Assembly (NCBI GenBank): GCA_016795325.1
Contig: JAEUHY010000036.1
Location: forward strand, 235,215-299,214
Direction of reading: 5' to 3'
DNA: 64,000 nucleotides
Source of the DNA: Planctomycetota bacterium
GTDB taxonomy: Bacteria; Planctomycetota; UBA1135; GCA-002686595
Shown here: piece by piece, positions 16,314-25,271 of the stretch
How the letters are laid out: each line of letters opens with the position of its first letter
Position numbering within the stretch: the first letter of the stretch is position 1
Position numbers and translations under genes: made by a program
Notes under the pieces: generated by a model
What the model saw: the letters and a program-made list of their open reading frames with translations, nothing else
The model's database searches: none
What the model was told of the DNA's origin: nothing

Positions 16314-17033
16314 ATGAGCGCTGTCCTCTACCTGTGTGCGAGCCACAATTCCAAGAGCCGAGCTGGCCAAACCCTCCTGCGCGCGCTGGCCGCGCGCATC
16401 GGGCCGGCGCCGCGCGTCTGCCACATCGGTTGTTTTCACGACGACACGCCCAACTGGACGAAGGTCACGGTCGACTTCTTCACCTCGTTGGGTGCAAGTT
16501 GCAGCGCGCCGCGCCTGTCCGATCCGAAGCTGGACCTAACGCGCGCACGCGACGAGATCGAGAGCGCGCAGCTCGTGTACCTCGACGGCGGCGACACGGT
16601 CGCGGGCGTCGAACACATCCGCGCCCGCGGGCTCGAGGACGCCTTGCGCAACGCCGCGCGCAACGCGCAGTTCGTCTTCGGCCTGTCGGGCGGCGCCTGC
16701 GCGGCCGGGCCGTACACCATCGGCTACCGCGACGACGACTCGGCGTACGTGGCGCCGTGCCTCGACTTGGGTCCCCCGCTGCCCCTCGACGTGCACGACG
16801 AAACGGAAGACTGGCCCGAACTGCGTGCGCTGCTCGCGTTACGCCCGCCGCAACCCGCCGGTCTGGCCATCCCGACGAACGGCGTGCTGCGGGTCGCAGC
16901 CCGCGGCGCCGAGCTCGCGAGCTTCGGTCGGCCGGCCGTCGAGCGCCGCACACTCGACGCACGCGGGGCGTGGAAGGTCGATGCGCTGGCCGACCACCCC
17001 GGCGACGGCGCCCCGGCGCCGAAAAAGTGCTGA
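16314..17033 (+). CDS. Peptidase family S51 (peptidase E/cyanophycinase-like)
   Basis: The protein has 239 residues from ATG 16314, divergent from the ligase gene with about 45 bp between starts. Two S51 hallmarks are present: YLDGGDTVAG and the nucleophile-elbow motif GLSGGACAAG with Ser125. Peptidase E hydrolyses Asp-X dipeptides and cyanophycinases release beta-Asp-Arg; which reaction applies is not visible. Canonical members have GxSAGA, so the Gly in place of the first Ala is a small departure. No signal peptide is seen, so it is likely cytoplasmic. Confidence 0.82.
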   Translation: MSAVLYLCASHNSKSRAGQTLLRALAARIGPAPRVCHIGCFHDDTPNWTKVTVDFFTSLGASCSAPRLSDPKLDLTRARDEIESAQLVYLDGGDTVAGVEHIRARGLEDALRNAARNAQFVFGLSGGACAAGPYTIGYRDDDSAYVAPCLDLGPPLPLDVHDETEDWPELRALLALRPPQPAGLAIPTNGVLRVAARGAELASFGRPAVERRTLDARGAWKVDALADHPGDGAPAPKKC

Positions 17034-17111
17034 GCGGCCCGTAACGCTCGGCGCGGGGCGCGGATGGCTTTGTGCGCGCGGAGGACGCGCGACAAAGGAG
17101 ACCCTCGCACC

Positions 17112-18776
17112 ATGCACTTCGTTCAAGCCTGCGGCCGTGCTGCCGCAATCGTGGCGCTCGCCAGCGGCGCCTTCGCACAGTGGACCGCGACCGAAGAGTC
17201 GCTCTTCCAACTCCAGCTCGGCGGACTGGGCGGCGTAGGCGCCGCGGTTGACGTAGACGGCGACACGTGCGTAGTCGGCTACGCGCGCGAGAGCAGCGGC
17301 CTGGGCGGTCGCGCGGCGGTCTACCGGCGCAACGTGAGCACTTGGTCGCTCGAGCAGATCCTGCAGGCCAGCGACGACGCAGCGAACGTCTTCGGCAACG
17401 CCGTGGCGCTCGATGGGAACACCCTCGTCGTCGGGGCGCGCGGCGCGACCACCAGCGGGTTTCTCGGCGCCGGCGCCGCGTATGTGTTCGTGCGCAACGG
17501 TGCGACCTGGACGCAACAGGCCAAGCTCGTCGCCAACGATCCGGAGCAGAGCGCGGAGTTCGGTTACGCGGTCGCCCTCGACGGCGACACGTGTGCGATC
17601 GGCGCGCCGCAGTCGACGTCGAACTTCACGCTCTACGCGGGCGCCACGTACGTGTTCGTGCGCAGCGGAGCGACCTGGACGCTGCAGCAGCGCATCGTGC
17701 CCAGCGCTGCGTTCAGCTACATCTACGGCTCGCGCAGCGGGCGCGCGCTCGGCCTGAGCGGAAACTCGCTGCTGATCGGCGCGCCCACGTCGTTCGACCT
17801 CGCCTCCAACACGATCCTCGCCGGCCGCGTGTTCGAGTGGACGCGCGTCGGCGCGACCTGGAGTCAGAGCGCCGAGCTCACGCCGAACGACAGCCCCGAC
17901 GGCCGCCAATTCGGGACCTCCATCGGCTACGACGGCGTGCGCGCCGTGTTCGGGGCCTGGAGCGAGAACAACCTCCCCACCGGCACGAACGTCGGGACGG
18001 CGTACGTGTTCCGGCGCGCCGGAGGTTGGGTGCAGGAGAGCGAGCTTCCGCGGCCGGGCATCGACAACGCGGACAACTTCGGCACGAGCGTCGACCTCGA
18101 CGGCTCGCGCATTATTGTCGGCGCGCCGAACGCGGACAGCACGGCCGGCGCCTCGACCGGAAGCGTGCGCGTGTACGAGTTCGACGGCGCGAGTTGGAAC
18201 CAGACGCTCGCGCTCGCAGGTTCGAGCACGGCGGTCGGAGACAACCTCGGCCGCGCCGTGGCCCTCGACGGCGCGCGCGTCATCGCCGGCGCGCCCGCGG
18301 CTGGCGTCCCGGGCAGCTCGGGCGGCGAGGCCTACGTGTGGCGCATCGGCGCGCCGACCTTCGCGTACTGCACGGCGAAAACGAACAGCCTGGGCTGCGC
18401 GCCCGGCGTCGCGTGGAGCGGCACGCCGAGCGCGAGTTCGGCCGCGCCCTTCACCGTGAGCGCGTCGCAGGTGCTCAACCAGAAGCTCGGCCTCGCCTTC
18501 TACGGTTTCGCGCCGGCGGCGGCCCCGTTCCAAGGCGGCTTCCTGTGCATCGAGCCTCCGACGACGCGGCGGCCGACGAGCAACTCCGGCGGAGCACCGA
18601 GCGGCTCGAGTTGCACGGGCGCGTTCCAGTACGAGTTCAACGCGTGGATCCAGAGCGGCGCCGATCCGGCGCTCGTCGCCGGCGCGGATCTGTACGTGCA
18701 GTTCTGGTACCGCGACCCCGCGAGCCCGAGCACCACTGGGCTGTCGAACGCGCTGCGCACGCAGGTACAACCTTGA
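17112..18776 (+). CDS. Secreted FG-GAP/integrin-alpha-like propeller protein with shared C-terminal domain
   Basis: The protein has 554 residues from ATG 17112, which has AAAGGAG 11 bases upstream and begins a signal peptide ending GAFAQ; an in-frame ATG at 17064 is less likely. Residues about 35-410 carry about seven FG-GAP-like units (FGNAVALDGNTLVVGARG; FGYAVALDGDTCAIGAPQ) consistent with a seven-bladed integrin-like propeller. Residues 419-554 are the shared C-terminal domain with cysteines in YC, GC, LC and SC and the ending WYRDPAS...LSNAL. It is probably cell-surface or extracellular. DUF1990 starts one base after its stop. Confidence 0.86.
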   Translation: MHFVQACGRAAAIVALASGAFAQWTATEESLFQLQLGGLGGVGAAVDVDGDTCVVGYARESSGLGGRAAVYRRNVSTWSLEQILQASDDAANVFGNAVALDGNTLVVGARGATTSGFLGAGAAYVFVRNGATWTQQAKLVANDPEQSAEFGYAVALDGDTCAIGAPQSTSNFTLYAGATYVFVRSGATWTLQQRIVPSAAFSYIYGSRSGRALGLSGNSLLIGAPTSFDLASNTILAGRVFEWTRVGATWSQSAELTPNDSPDGRQFGTSIGYDGVRAVFGAWSENNLPTGTNVGTAYVFRRAGGWVQESELPRPGIDNADNFGTSVDLDGSRIIVGAPNADSTAGASTGSVRVYEFDGASWNQTLALAGSSTAVGDNLGRAVALDGARVIAGAPAAGVPGSSGGEAYVWRIGAPTFAYCTAKTNSLGCAPGVAWSGTPSASSAAPFTVSASQVLNQKLGLAFYGFAPAAAPFQGGFLCIEPPTTRRPTSNSGGAPSGSSCTGAFQYEFNAWIQSGADPALVAGADLYVQFWYRDPASPSTTGLSNALRTQVQP

Positions 18777-18777
18777 G

Positions 18778-19359
18778 GTGAACCTGCTGCTGGGATCGAT
18801 GCGCGCGCCGCTCGAGCGCTGGAGTGCGCGCGCGCTTTCGCCCGGTCTCGCCAACGGGCCGGGTCCGCGCGACGCACGCGACGTGTACGAGCTCGAAATC
18901 GCCCGCGAACCCGCGGGCGACGCCCTCGACGACGGTCCGTTTCGCCGCACGGCACGGGCGATCCTGCGCTACGACATCTTCGAGCCGCGGACGTTGACCG
19001 GTTGCCTCGAGCGCGCGCCGCTGCGCGTCGGCGACACGGTCGGCGCGCGCTACCACTTGGCGCCGGGCCTCGATCTGTTCTTCGCCTCGCGCGTGAGTGC
19101 CGTGTTCGACGAACTTGTCGCGGAGCGCTCGCTGCGGCGTGCGGGCTTCACCTACCGCACGCTGGAGGGCCACCCCGAGCTCGGCGAGGAGACCTTCAGC
19201 GTCGAGAAGAACACCCGCAGCGGCGCCGTGGTCGTCGCCCTGCGCGCCTGGTCGCGGCCCGGACTGTGGATCACGCGGCTGGGCTGGATCGTCGGTCGGC
19301 GCCTGCAGATCGCCGCGAGCGAGGGAGCACTGCGGCATTTGGCGCGCGCCGCCGAGTAG
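18778..19359 (+). CDS. DUF1990 family protein
   Basis: The protein has 193 residues from GTG 18778, or 186 from ATG 18799. It matches the pattern of DUF1990: YDIFEPR near residue 66, a central GDTVGARYHLAPG, then GFTYRTLEGHPELGEETF and a late ALRAWSRPG...GWIVGRRLQ. The family has no established reaction known to me. The GTG start lies one base after the previous stop, and rsmH begins 10 bp downstream, so the three genes could share a transcript. Confidence 0.78.
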   Translation: MNLLLGSMRAPLERWSARALSPGLANGPGPRDARDVYELEIAREPAGDALDDGPFRRTARAILRYDIFEPRTLTGCLERAPLRVGDTVGARYHLAPGLDLFFASRVSAVFDELVAERSLRRAGFTYRTLEGHPELGEETFSVEKNTRSGAVVVALRAWSRPGLWITRLGWIVGRRLQIAASEGALRHLARAAE

Positions 19360-19369
19360 ATTCCGCAGC

Positions 19370-20419
19370 GTGACCGACGACGCCCCCACTCCGCAGCCGC
19401 ACCGCCGACGACCGCGCTACCGCGGCACGCACCCGCGGCGTTTCGAGGAGAAGTACAAGGAGCTCGCGCCCGAGGCGCACCCCGAGCTGATCGAGCACGT
19501 CCGCTCGCGCGGCATGACGCCCGCGGGCCAGCACGTTCCGATCCTGGTCGACGAAGTGCTCGCGGCGCTCGCGCTCGCGCCCGGAAAGCGCGGCGTCGAC
19601 TGCACGCTCGGTTACGGCGGCCACGCGCGGCGTGTGCTCGAACGCATCACGCCCGGCGGCACGCTGCTCGGACTCGACCAAGACCCGCTGGAGCTGCCCA
19701 AGACGCTCGAGCGGCTGCGCAAGCTCGGCTTCGAGGAGAGCGCGCTGTCCGTGCGACGCACGAACTTCGCGGGGCTGCCGGCGGCGCTGCACGAACACGG
19801 CTGGCAAGACGGCGTGGACTTCCTGTTCGCGGATCTGGGGCTCTCGTCGATGCAGATCGACGACCCCGCGCGCGGCTTCACGTTCAAGTTCGACGGACCG
19901 CTCGACATGCGCATGAACCCCGCGCGCGGAGTCTCCGCGGCGCAGTGGCTCGCCGGCGCGAGCGTGGCCGAGATCGAACGCGCACTGGCGGACAACTCCG
20001 ACGAGCCGCTGGCGCGCGACCTCGCGCGCGTGCTCGCGGGTCGGCGCGAACCGCTGGCGACGACGCAACGGCTCGCCGAAGTCGTGCGCCAGGCGCTTCC
20101 CGCGCGCTACGGCGATGACGAACGCGACGCGACCGTGCGCCGTGTTTTCCAGGCGATCCGCATCGAGGTGAACGACGAGTTCGGCGTGCTCGACGCACTT
20201 CTGCGCTTTGCTCCGCAGGCCCTGCGCCGCGGCGGACGCATCGCCGTGTTGAGCTTCCACTCCGGCGAGGATCGGCGCGTGAAGCGCGCCTTTGCGCGCG
20301 GACTCGCGGACGGAGTTTGGAGCGCGACGAACGACGAAGTCATCCGTCCGAGTCCCGCCGAACGGCGCTCGAATCCGCGCTCGGGGCCGGCGAAGTTGCG
20401 CTGGGCCGCGCGGGCCTGA
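19370..20419 (+). CDS. rsmH: 16S rRNA (cytosine(1402)-N(4))-methyltransferase RsmH
   Basis: The protein has 349 residues from GTG 19370. It carries VDCTLGYGGHARRVLE (SAM-binding glycine loop), LGLDQDP, the family signature ADLGLSSMQIDDPARGF, FDGPLDMRMNP, RVFQAIRIEVNDE and IAVLSFHSGEDRRVK. It methylates N4 of C1402 in the ribosomal P site. Residues 1-54 form a basic extension (RRRPRYRGTHPRRFEEKYKE) before the usual HVPILVDEVL; an ATG at 19514 would give the common length, but the extension looks conserved in a subset of RsmH proteins I recall. It sits between DUF1990 and DUF1800, not among mraZ, ftsL, ftsI or mur genes. Confidence 0.95.
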   Translation: MTDDAPTPQPHRRRPRYRGTHPRRFEEKYKELAPEAHPELIEHVRSRGMTPAGQHVPILVDEVLAALALAPGKRGVDCTLGYGGHARRVLERITPGGTLLGLDQDPLELPKTLERLRKLGFEESALSVRRTNFAGLPAALHEHGWQDGVDFLFADLGLSSMQIDDPARGFTFKFDGPLDMRMNPARGVSAAQWLAGASVAEIERALADNSDEPLARDLARVLAGRREPLATTQRLAEVVRQALPARYGDDERDATVRRVFQAIRIEVNDEFGVLDALLRFAPQALRRGGRIAVLSFHSGEDRRVKRAFARGLADGVWSATNDEVIRPSPAERRSNPRSGPAKLRWAARA

Positions 20420-20430
20420 CGCGCGGTCGA

Positions 20431-20452
20431 ACCCGACGCTTTCGGTCGGTTT
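20431..20452 (+). terminator. Weak hairpin after rsmH
   Basis: A 5-bp GC stem (20433-20437 with 20445-20449) with a 7-base loop lies 12 bp after the rsmH stop and is followed by only a short T run. It may act as a weak intrinsic terminator; the stem is too short to be sure. Confidence 0.35.
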
Positions 20453-20617
20453 CGACGCACTGCGCGTAACCGGAGCGCTGTCAGGATCGTTAGCCCCATT
20501 CGCAACGGCTCTCGTTCAGCATGAATGCCGCGCAGCGGTGTTCAGCAGGCGTCGCTGCGCACTCGATACACACCTTGGAGCAGGGGCCGCGACAGCAGGA
20601 GTCGCGGGGAGGAGTTC

Positions 20618-22246
20618 ATGGGAGGAGCAGCGTGGTGGCGAGCCGCCGCATTCGCGACGGCGACGCTGGTGGTCTCGGCTTGTTCGGGCGGCGGCGGTGA
20701 TGCGGGCGACGTGCCCGGCCCCGACCCGCCGGAGAGCCTCGAACAATCGTCGCGCTTTCTGACGCAGGCGACCTTCGGGCCGAACAAGGCCGCGATCGAT
20801 CGCTTGGCGGTCATCGGCTACACGGCGTGGTTCGACGAACAACGCGCGCGCAAGCCGTCGCTGCACCGCCCGACGCTCGAGGCCCAGAACCCCGAGTTCG
20901 ACCAGGCGCCGCGCGTGAATCTGTGGTGGTACCGCGCGCTGCGCTCGCCGGATCAGCTGCGCCAACGCGTGGCCTTCGCGCTGTCGGAGATCCTCGTCGT
21001 GTCCGACGCCTCCGGCGGTCTCGAGGGCCAACCCGTGCAACTCGCCGAGTACTACGACGTGCTCGTGCGCAACGCACTCGGCAGCTACCGCGAGTTGCTC
21101 GAGCAGGTGACGCTGAGCCCGGCGATGGGCCAGTACCTCAGCATGCTGCGCAACCGCAAAGCGGATCCGGCGTTCAACATCCGGCCCGACGAGAACTACG
21201 CGCGCGAAGTGATGCAACTGTTCACCGTCGGCTTGGTGCAGCTCGCGCCGGACGGAACGCCGCTGCTCGACGGACAAGGCGCGACGCTCCCGACCTACGG
21301 GCAGGCCGAAGTCGAAGCGCTCGCACGCGTCTTCACCGGCTGGAACTACGCCGACGCGTTGTACTGGGATTGGACACCCAATCCGACCTACGCGCCGATG
21401 GAGCCGTGGGAGCAATACCACGACACCGCGCCCAAGACGCTTCTGGGCGGTCACTTCATCCCGGGCGGCTTGAGCGCGCGCGAAGACCTCGAAGCGGCCT
21501 TGGACGCGCTCGTCGCGCACCCGAACGTGGGACCGTTCGTCTCCAAGCAACTCATCCAGCGTCTGGTGACGAGCAATCCGACGCCGGCCTACGTGGCGCG
21601 CGTCGCCGCGGTCTTCGCGGACAATGGCGCGGGCCAGCGCGGCGATCTGTTCGCCGTGGTGCGTGCGATCCTGATGGACGACGAAGCGCGCCACGGGCAC
21701 GAAAACATGCCGACGACCTTCGGCAAGGTGCGGGAACCTCTGCTGCGCCAGACCGCGCTGTGGCGTGCGTTCGACGCGACGAGTTCTAACGGCGCCGTGG
21801 CGGAGGCCTGGCCCGAGCAGCACTTCGGCCAGGCGCCGCTGCGCAGCCCGAGCGTGTTCAACTTCTTCCAGCCGCACTACGCGCCGCCGGGCGTCGCGGC
21901 GCAGGCCGGCCTCGCCGCGCCCGAGTTGCAGATCGCCACGGACAACCTCGTCACCGAGACGAGCAACGTGATGTTGTGGCGCACGTTGTTCGGCTGGGAG
22001 GGCAATCCCTGGTCGGACGCCGACGACACGTTGCTCCAACTCGACTACGAGCTGTCGATCGCGCATGACACGCCGGCGCTGCTCGACCACCTCGACCTCG
22101 TGCTCATGTCGGGCGGCATGTCGAGCGAGATGCGCACGGCGATCGCCGGCGTCGTCGACGCCTACGCGACGGACGAGCGCATCGAACGCGTCGTCGACGC
22201 GCTGTATCTGATCGTCACGTCGCCAGAGTTCTGCGTGCAGAAGTGA
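20618..22246 (+). CDS. DUF1800 lipoprotein
   Basis: The protein has 542 residues from ATG 20618, preceded by a strong GGGGAGGAG; the longer frame from 20525 lacks a good start. A lipobox VVSAC places the lipidated Cys at residue 22, so it is probably an envelope lipoprotein. DUF1800 features are SRFLTQATFGPN, WWYRALRSPDQLRQRVAFAL, the central DENYAREVMQLFTVG and a late FNFFQPHYAPPG. DUF1800 and DUF1501 genes are commonly adjacent and are thought to be secreted together; their activity is not established. The next gene starts at or just after its stop. Confidence 0.88.
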   Translation: MGGAAWWRAAAFATATLVVSACSGGGGDAGDVPGPDPPESLEQSSRFLTQATFGPNKAAIDRLAVIGYTAWFDEQRARKPSLHRPTLEAQNPEFDQAPRVNLWWYRALRSPDQLRQRVAFALSEILVVSDASGGLEGQPVQLAEYYDVLVRNALGSYRELLEQVTLSPAMGQYLSMLRNRKADPAFNIRPDENYAREVMQLFTVGLVQLAPDGTPLLDGQGATLPTYGQAEVEALARVFTGWNYADALYWDWTPNPTYAPMEPWEQYHDTAPKTLLGGHFIPGGLSAREDLEAALDALVAHPNVGPFVSKQLIQRLVTSNPTPAYVARVAAVFADNGAGQRGDLFAVVRAILMDDEARHGHENMPTTFGKVREPLLRQTALWRAFDATSSNGAVAEAWPEQHFGQAPLRSPSVFNFFQPHYAPPGVAAQAGLAAPELQIATDNLVTETSNVMLWRTLFGWEGNPWSDADDTLLQLDYELSIAHDTPALLDHLDLVLMSGGMSSEMRTAIAGVVDAYATDERIERVVDALYLIVTSPEFCVQK

Positions 22247-22263
22247 GGGAGCACGACCACGTC

Positions 22264-23622
22264 ATGAAGCAGCACCATCAAGTGAACCGCCGCGCGTTTC
22301 TGCGCTTTGCGGGCGGAGCAGGACTTGGCGTCGGGGCGTTGAGCGCGTTCTCGAGCTTGAACGCTATGGCGTCGCTCGCGCAACCGGGCGGCAACTATCG
22401 CGCGCTGGTGTGCGTGTACCTGTACGGCGGCAACGACGCGTTCAACCTGCTCGTGCCGACGAGCGCGGGCCCGTACTCGACCTACGCGGCGGCGCGCCTC
22501 GACCTCGCGATCCCGCTCAACCAGCTGCTCGCCATCGCGCCCACGAATCCGCAGGGCTCGACCTGGGGACTGCATCCAGCGTGCGCGCCATTGCAGAGCC
22601 TGTTCCAGTCCGGACGGCTCGCGTTCGTCGCCAACGTGGGCACGCTGATCGAGCCGACAACCAAAGCACAGATCGACAGCGGCGCCGTGCGCTTGCCGCC
22701 GCAGCTGTTCAGCCACAACGACCAGACGGCGCAGTGGATGGCGGGCAACAACGAGTTGCAGCCGACGAGCGGTTGGGGCGGGCGCATGAGCGACGCGGTC
22801 GCGAACCTCAACGCACCGAACGCGATCGCGCGCGCGATCTCGCTCGCGGGCAACAATCTGTTCCAAGTCGGACAGTCCACGATTCCGTACGTGATGGGCA
22901 CGGACGGCCCCGTGGCGTTGACGGGCTTCTGGGGCGCCGAAGGTCAACGGCGCCGCGCGGCGCTGGACCAGATCCTCAACAAGAACCAGAGCAACGTGCT
23001 CGAGCAGGCGTTCGCGGACATCAAGAAGCGCTCGATCTCGAACGAGGCGCTGGTGCGCGCGGCGTTCGACAGCGCGCCGACGTTCGCCACGGTGTTTCCG
23101 CAGAGCTGGCTCGGCGCGCAACTCGAAGCGACGGCGAAGATGATCGCCGTGCACGCGCAACTGGGGCTCTCGCGCCAGGTGTTCTTCGTCGGCAAGGGCG
23201 GCTTCGACACGCACGACAACCAGTCGGACGATCACCCGCTGCTCTTGGGCGAGCTCGCGGCCGCGCTGGCCGCCTTCGATGCGGCGCTGACCGAAATCGG
23301 CGAGGCCTCGAACGTGTGCACGTTCACCGCGAGCGAATTCGGGCGCACGCTGAGCACCAACGGCCGCGGCACCGACCACGGCTGGGGTTCGCACCAACTC
23401 GTGCTCGGCGGCGCAGTCAACGGCGGCGAGCTGTACGGCGTCGTGCCGGACTGGACGCTCGAGGGACCCGACGACATCGGCGGCGGGCGCTTCATCCCCA
23501 CCACGTCCGTCGATCAACTCGGCGCGACGCTCGCACGCTGGCTGGGCGTCGCTCCGGGCGATCTGCCGACGGTGTTCCCCAACCTGCCGAACTTCGCTTC
23601 GAGCGATTTGGGGCTGCTCTAA
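22264..23622 (+). CDS. DUF1501 family protein (Tat-exported, partner of DUF1800)
   Basis: The protein has 452 residues from ATG 22264, with a GGAG 11 bases upstream; GTG 22243, overlapping the previous stop as GTGA, is in frame and adds seven residues. The leader NRRAFLRFAGGAGLGVG is a Tat signal. Family features are LVCVYLYGGNDAFN, GLHPACAPLQSL, KGGFDTHDNQ, TASEFGRTLSTNG and GTDHGWGSHQLVLGGAV. The fold is sulfatase/alkaline-phosphatase-like with likely metal ligands in the Asp/His clusters. It forms a two-gene operon with the DUF1800 lipoprotein. Confidence 0.9.
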   Translation: MKQHHQVNRRAFLRFAGGAGLGVGALSAFSSLNAMASLAQPGGNYRALVCVYLYGGNDAFNLLVPTSAGPYSTYAAARLDLAIPLNQLLAIAPTNPQGSTWGLHPACAPLQSLFQSGRLAFVANVGTLIEPTTKAQIDSGAVRLPPQLFSHNDQTAQWMAGNNELQPTSGWGGRMSDAVANLNAPNAIARAISLAGNNLFQVGQSTIPYVMGTDGPVALTGFWGAEGQRRRAALDQILNKNQSNVLEQAFADIKKRSISNEALVRAAFDSAPTFATVFPQSWLGAQLEATAKMIAVHAQLGLSRQVFFVGKGGFDTHDNQSDDHPLLLGELAAALAAFDAALTEIGEASNVCTFTASEFGRTLSTNGRGTDHGWGSHQLVLGGAVNGGELYGVVPDWTLEGPDDIGGGRFIPTTSVDQLGATLARWLGVAPGDLPTVFPNLPNFASSDLGLL

Positions 23623-23644
23623 CGGACCGACGGCGCAGGCGCGC

Positions 23645-24733
23645 TCAGCGCGCCGCGGCGGCGGCGATCAACGGCTCGAGCTCGTCGAGCAACTTGCGCG
23701 CGACGAACTCGTTGCCCTTCTCGTCGTAGTGCCCGGCGGCGTCCGTGAACTGTACGGCGCTTTCGGCCAGGAACAGCGCGGCTCGCTCGGACGGCTCGAG
23801 CGCCTCGAAGTACGGCGCGAGATCGATGAAGCGCGCGCCGTTCGACGCGGCTTGTTCGCACACCTCGCGCGGCCAACCGTTGAGCGGCATGAGCCGCTCG
23901 AGGCGCCGCGGATCCACCGAGGGCAAGTGCACCAGCACCAACTGGCCGCCGCTCGCCTGCGCGGCCTTGGCGAGCTCGGCGAAGATCGCCGCGGCCACCT
24001 GCGGCGCCTTGGCCGGCGGAATCACCACCGAACGTTCGGGGCGACGCGGTTCGGGCTGGACAAAACGGTTGTACAGCCCCACGACGCCGAGGCGATTGAC
24101 CAGCGCGCGGTTGTGCACCAACCACGGGAACGAATAGCCGCGCCTGGGCACCGGCGTGTTGCGCAGTTCGAGCGCGCCGTTCTCAAGTTCGAAGTACGGC
24201 TTGCCGTACACGATGAACGTGTCGGCGCACATGCGCTCGAAATCCTCGGGGATGAACGCGCACACGAGCAGATCGCACTCCAGGTCCGCCGCCGCGCGTT
24301 GGCGCCACAGGAGGAACTGGTCGATGCCGTATCCGCCCTGCCCGAGGTTCGCGACCTCCAGGCGTGGGTCGAGCGACTGCATCACCTGCGGCCAGGCGTG
24401 CGCGTCGTCGACGCCGTAGCCGAGCGTGAACGAGTCGCCGACGCACACCAGCCGCGGGCGGCCAGCGGTGCGCTGCGGCGCGAACTCGGCCGTGCCGCGG
24501 AAGCCGCGCGAATTCGTGGCCAACGAGCGGCCCGGCCCGTAGAGGTCCGCGAATATGCGGCCAGGCTGCGCGACCCAGCCGATCTGCTCGTCGTAGTCCG
24601 TGTGGCGCCGCTCCGCGAGCACCGGCTTGGACTCGAAGGCCGCGCTGTAGGCGAACAACGCAAGGCTGCACAGCCCTTCGAGCGCGCACAGACCGACGAG
24701 AAGAATCGAGAGCTTGAGGAGGAAGCGCTTCAC
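23645..24733 (-). CDS. SGNH/GDSL-like envelope hydrolase or acetyltransferase
   Basis: The protein has 362 residues from ATG 24733. Residues 5-30 form a signal anchor. The block I motif CVGDSFTLGYGV contains the nucleophile Ser101; NLGQGGYGIDQF supplies block II/III-like Gly and Asn, and a DAAGHYDEKGN motif near residue 335 supplies the Asp/His pair. This is the SGNH arrangement used by AlgJ/AlgX-type polysaccharide O-acetylation proteins and by GDSL esterases. It is the last gene of a minus-strand operon with two GT-C-like proteins, so a role in envelope glycan modification is a reasonable inference. Confidence 0.75.
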   Translation of the reverse strand: MKRFLLKLSILLVGLCALEGLCSLALFAYSAAFESKPVLAERRHTDYDEQIGWVAQPGRIFADLYGPGRSLATNSRGFRGTAEFAPQRTAGRPRLVCVGDSFTLGYGVDDAHAWPQVMQSLDPRLEVANLGQGGYGIDQFLLWRQRAAADLECDLLVCAFIPEDFERMCADTFIVYGKPYFELENGALELRNTPVPRRGYSFPWLVHNRALVNRLGVVGLYNRFVQPEPRRPERSVVIPPAKAPQVAAAIFAELAKAAQASGGQLVLVHLPSVDPRRLERLMPLNGWPREVCEQAASNGARFIDLAPYFEALEPSERAALFLAESAVQFTDAAGHYDEKGNEFVARKLLDELEPLIAAAAAR

Positions 24734-24763
24734 ATCGAGCAGCTTAGCGCTCGGCGCACGCGC

Positions 24764-25216
24764 TCAGGGTCGCTCGGACGGCGTCGAGCCTGACTCGAGC
24801 GCTCGCAACGCAGATTGCGCGCGTTCGAGTTCCGCGCGGTCGCGTTCGAGCGCCGCCGAGAGCTTCGCGCGGCGTTCGGCGAGCTTCTCGCGCCCCCCTT
24901 CGGAATGCGCGCCGGCGTCGAGCTGCGCCTCGGTCCGCTTCAGCGCCTCGAACGCCTCCTGGTTGCGCTCGAGCCTGCGCTGCAAGAACTCGCCACGATC
25001 GCGCCAGCCCGTGAGCTGCTCCTCGCGCGGCGCATCCGCGGACGGCGGCGGCGGCTCGCCCCGCGGCTGCGGCGGCGCCTCGATCGGTGTTCGGGCGCGC
25101 ACGCTCTCGAGCGACTCGGTGCCGAACACGAGCGCCGCGCTCGCACCCAATCCGAACAACGCCGTCGCCGCCGCGAGCGCGAACGAAGTCAACGGCGGGA
25201 GCGGTGTTGCGCGCAT
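24764..25216 (-). CDS. Single-pass protein with periplasmic coiled coil
   Basis: The protein has 150 residues from ATG 25216; the longer open frame runs under the neighbouring gene. An N-terminal hydrophobic helix (about residues 9-32) is followed by a Pro-rich linker (PPQPRGEPPPPSAD) and then about 75 residues of charged helix with heptad spacing (ERNQEAFEALKRTEAQLD; RRAKLSAALERDRAELERA). No family is recognised. It lies between the GT-C gene and the SGNH gene on the same strand with gaps of 55 and 30 bp, so it may be a membrane-tethered structural partner. Confidence 0.6.
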   Translation of the reverse strand: MRATPLPPLTSFALAAATALFGLGASAALVFGTESLESVRARTPIEAPPQPRGEPPPPSADAPREEQLTGWRDRGEFLQRRLERNQEAFEALKRTEAQLDAGAHSEGGREKLAERRAKLSAALERDRAELERAQSALRALESGSTPSERP

Positions 25217-25271
25217 CTGGTGATTCGAGGCTAGCTGGCTCGGCCGTGCTGTCAACGCGCGTCGAGGTGCG

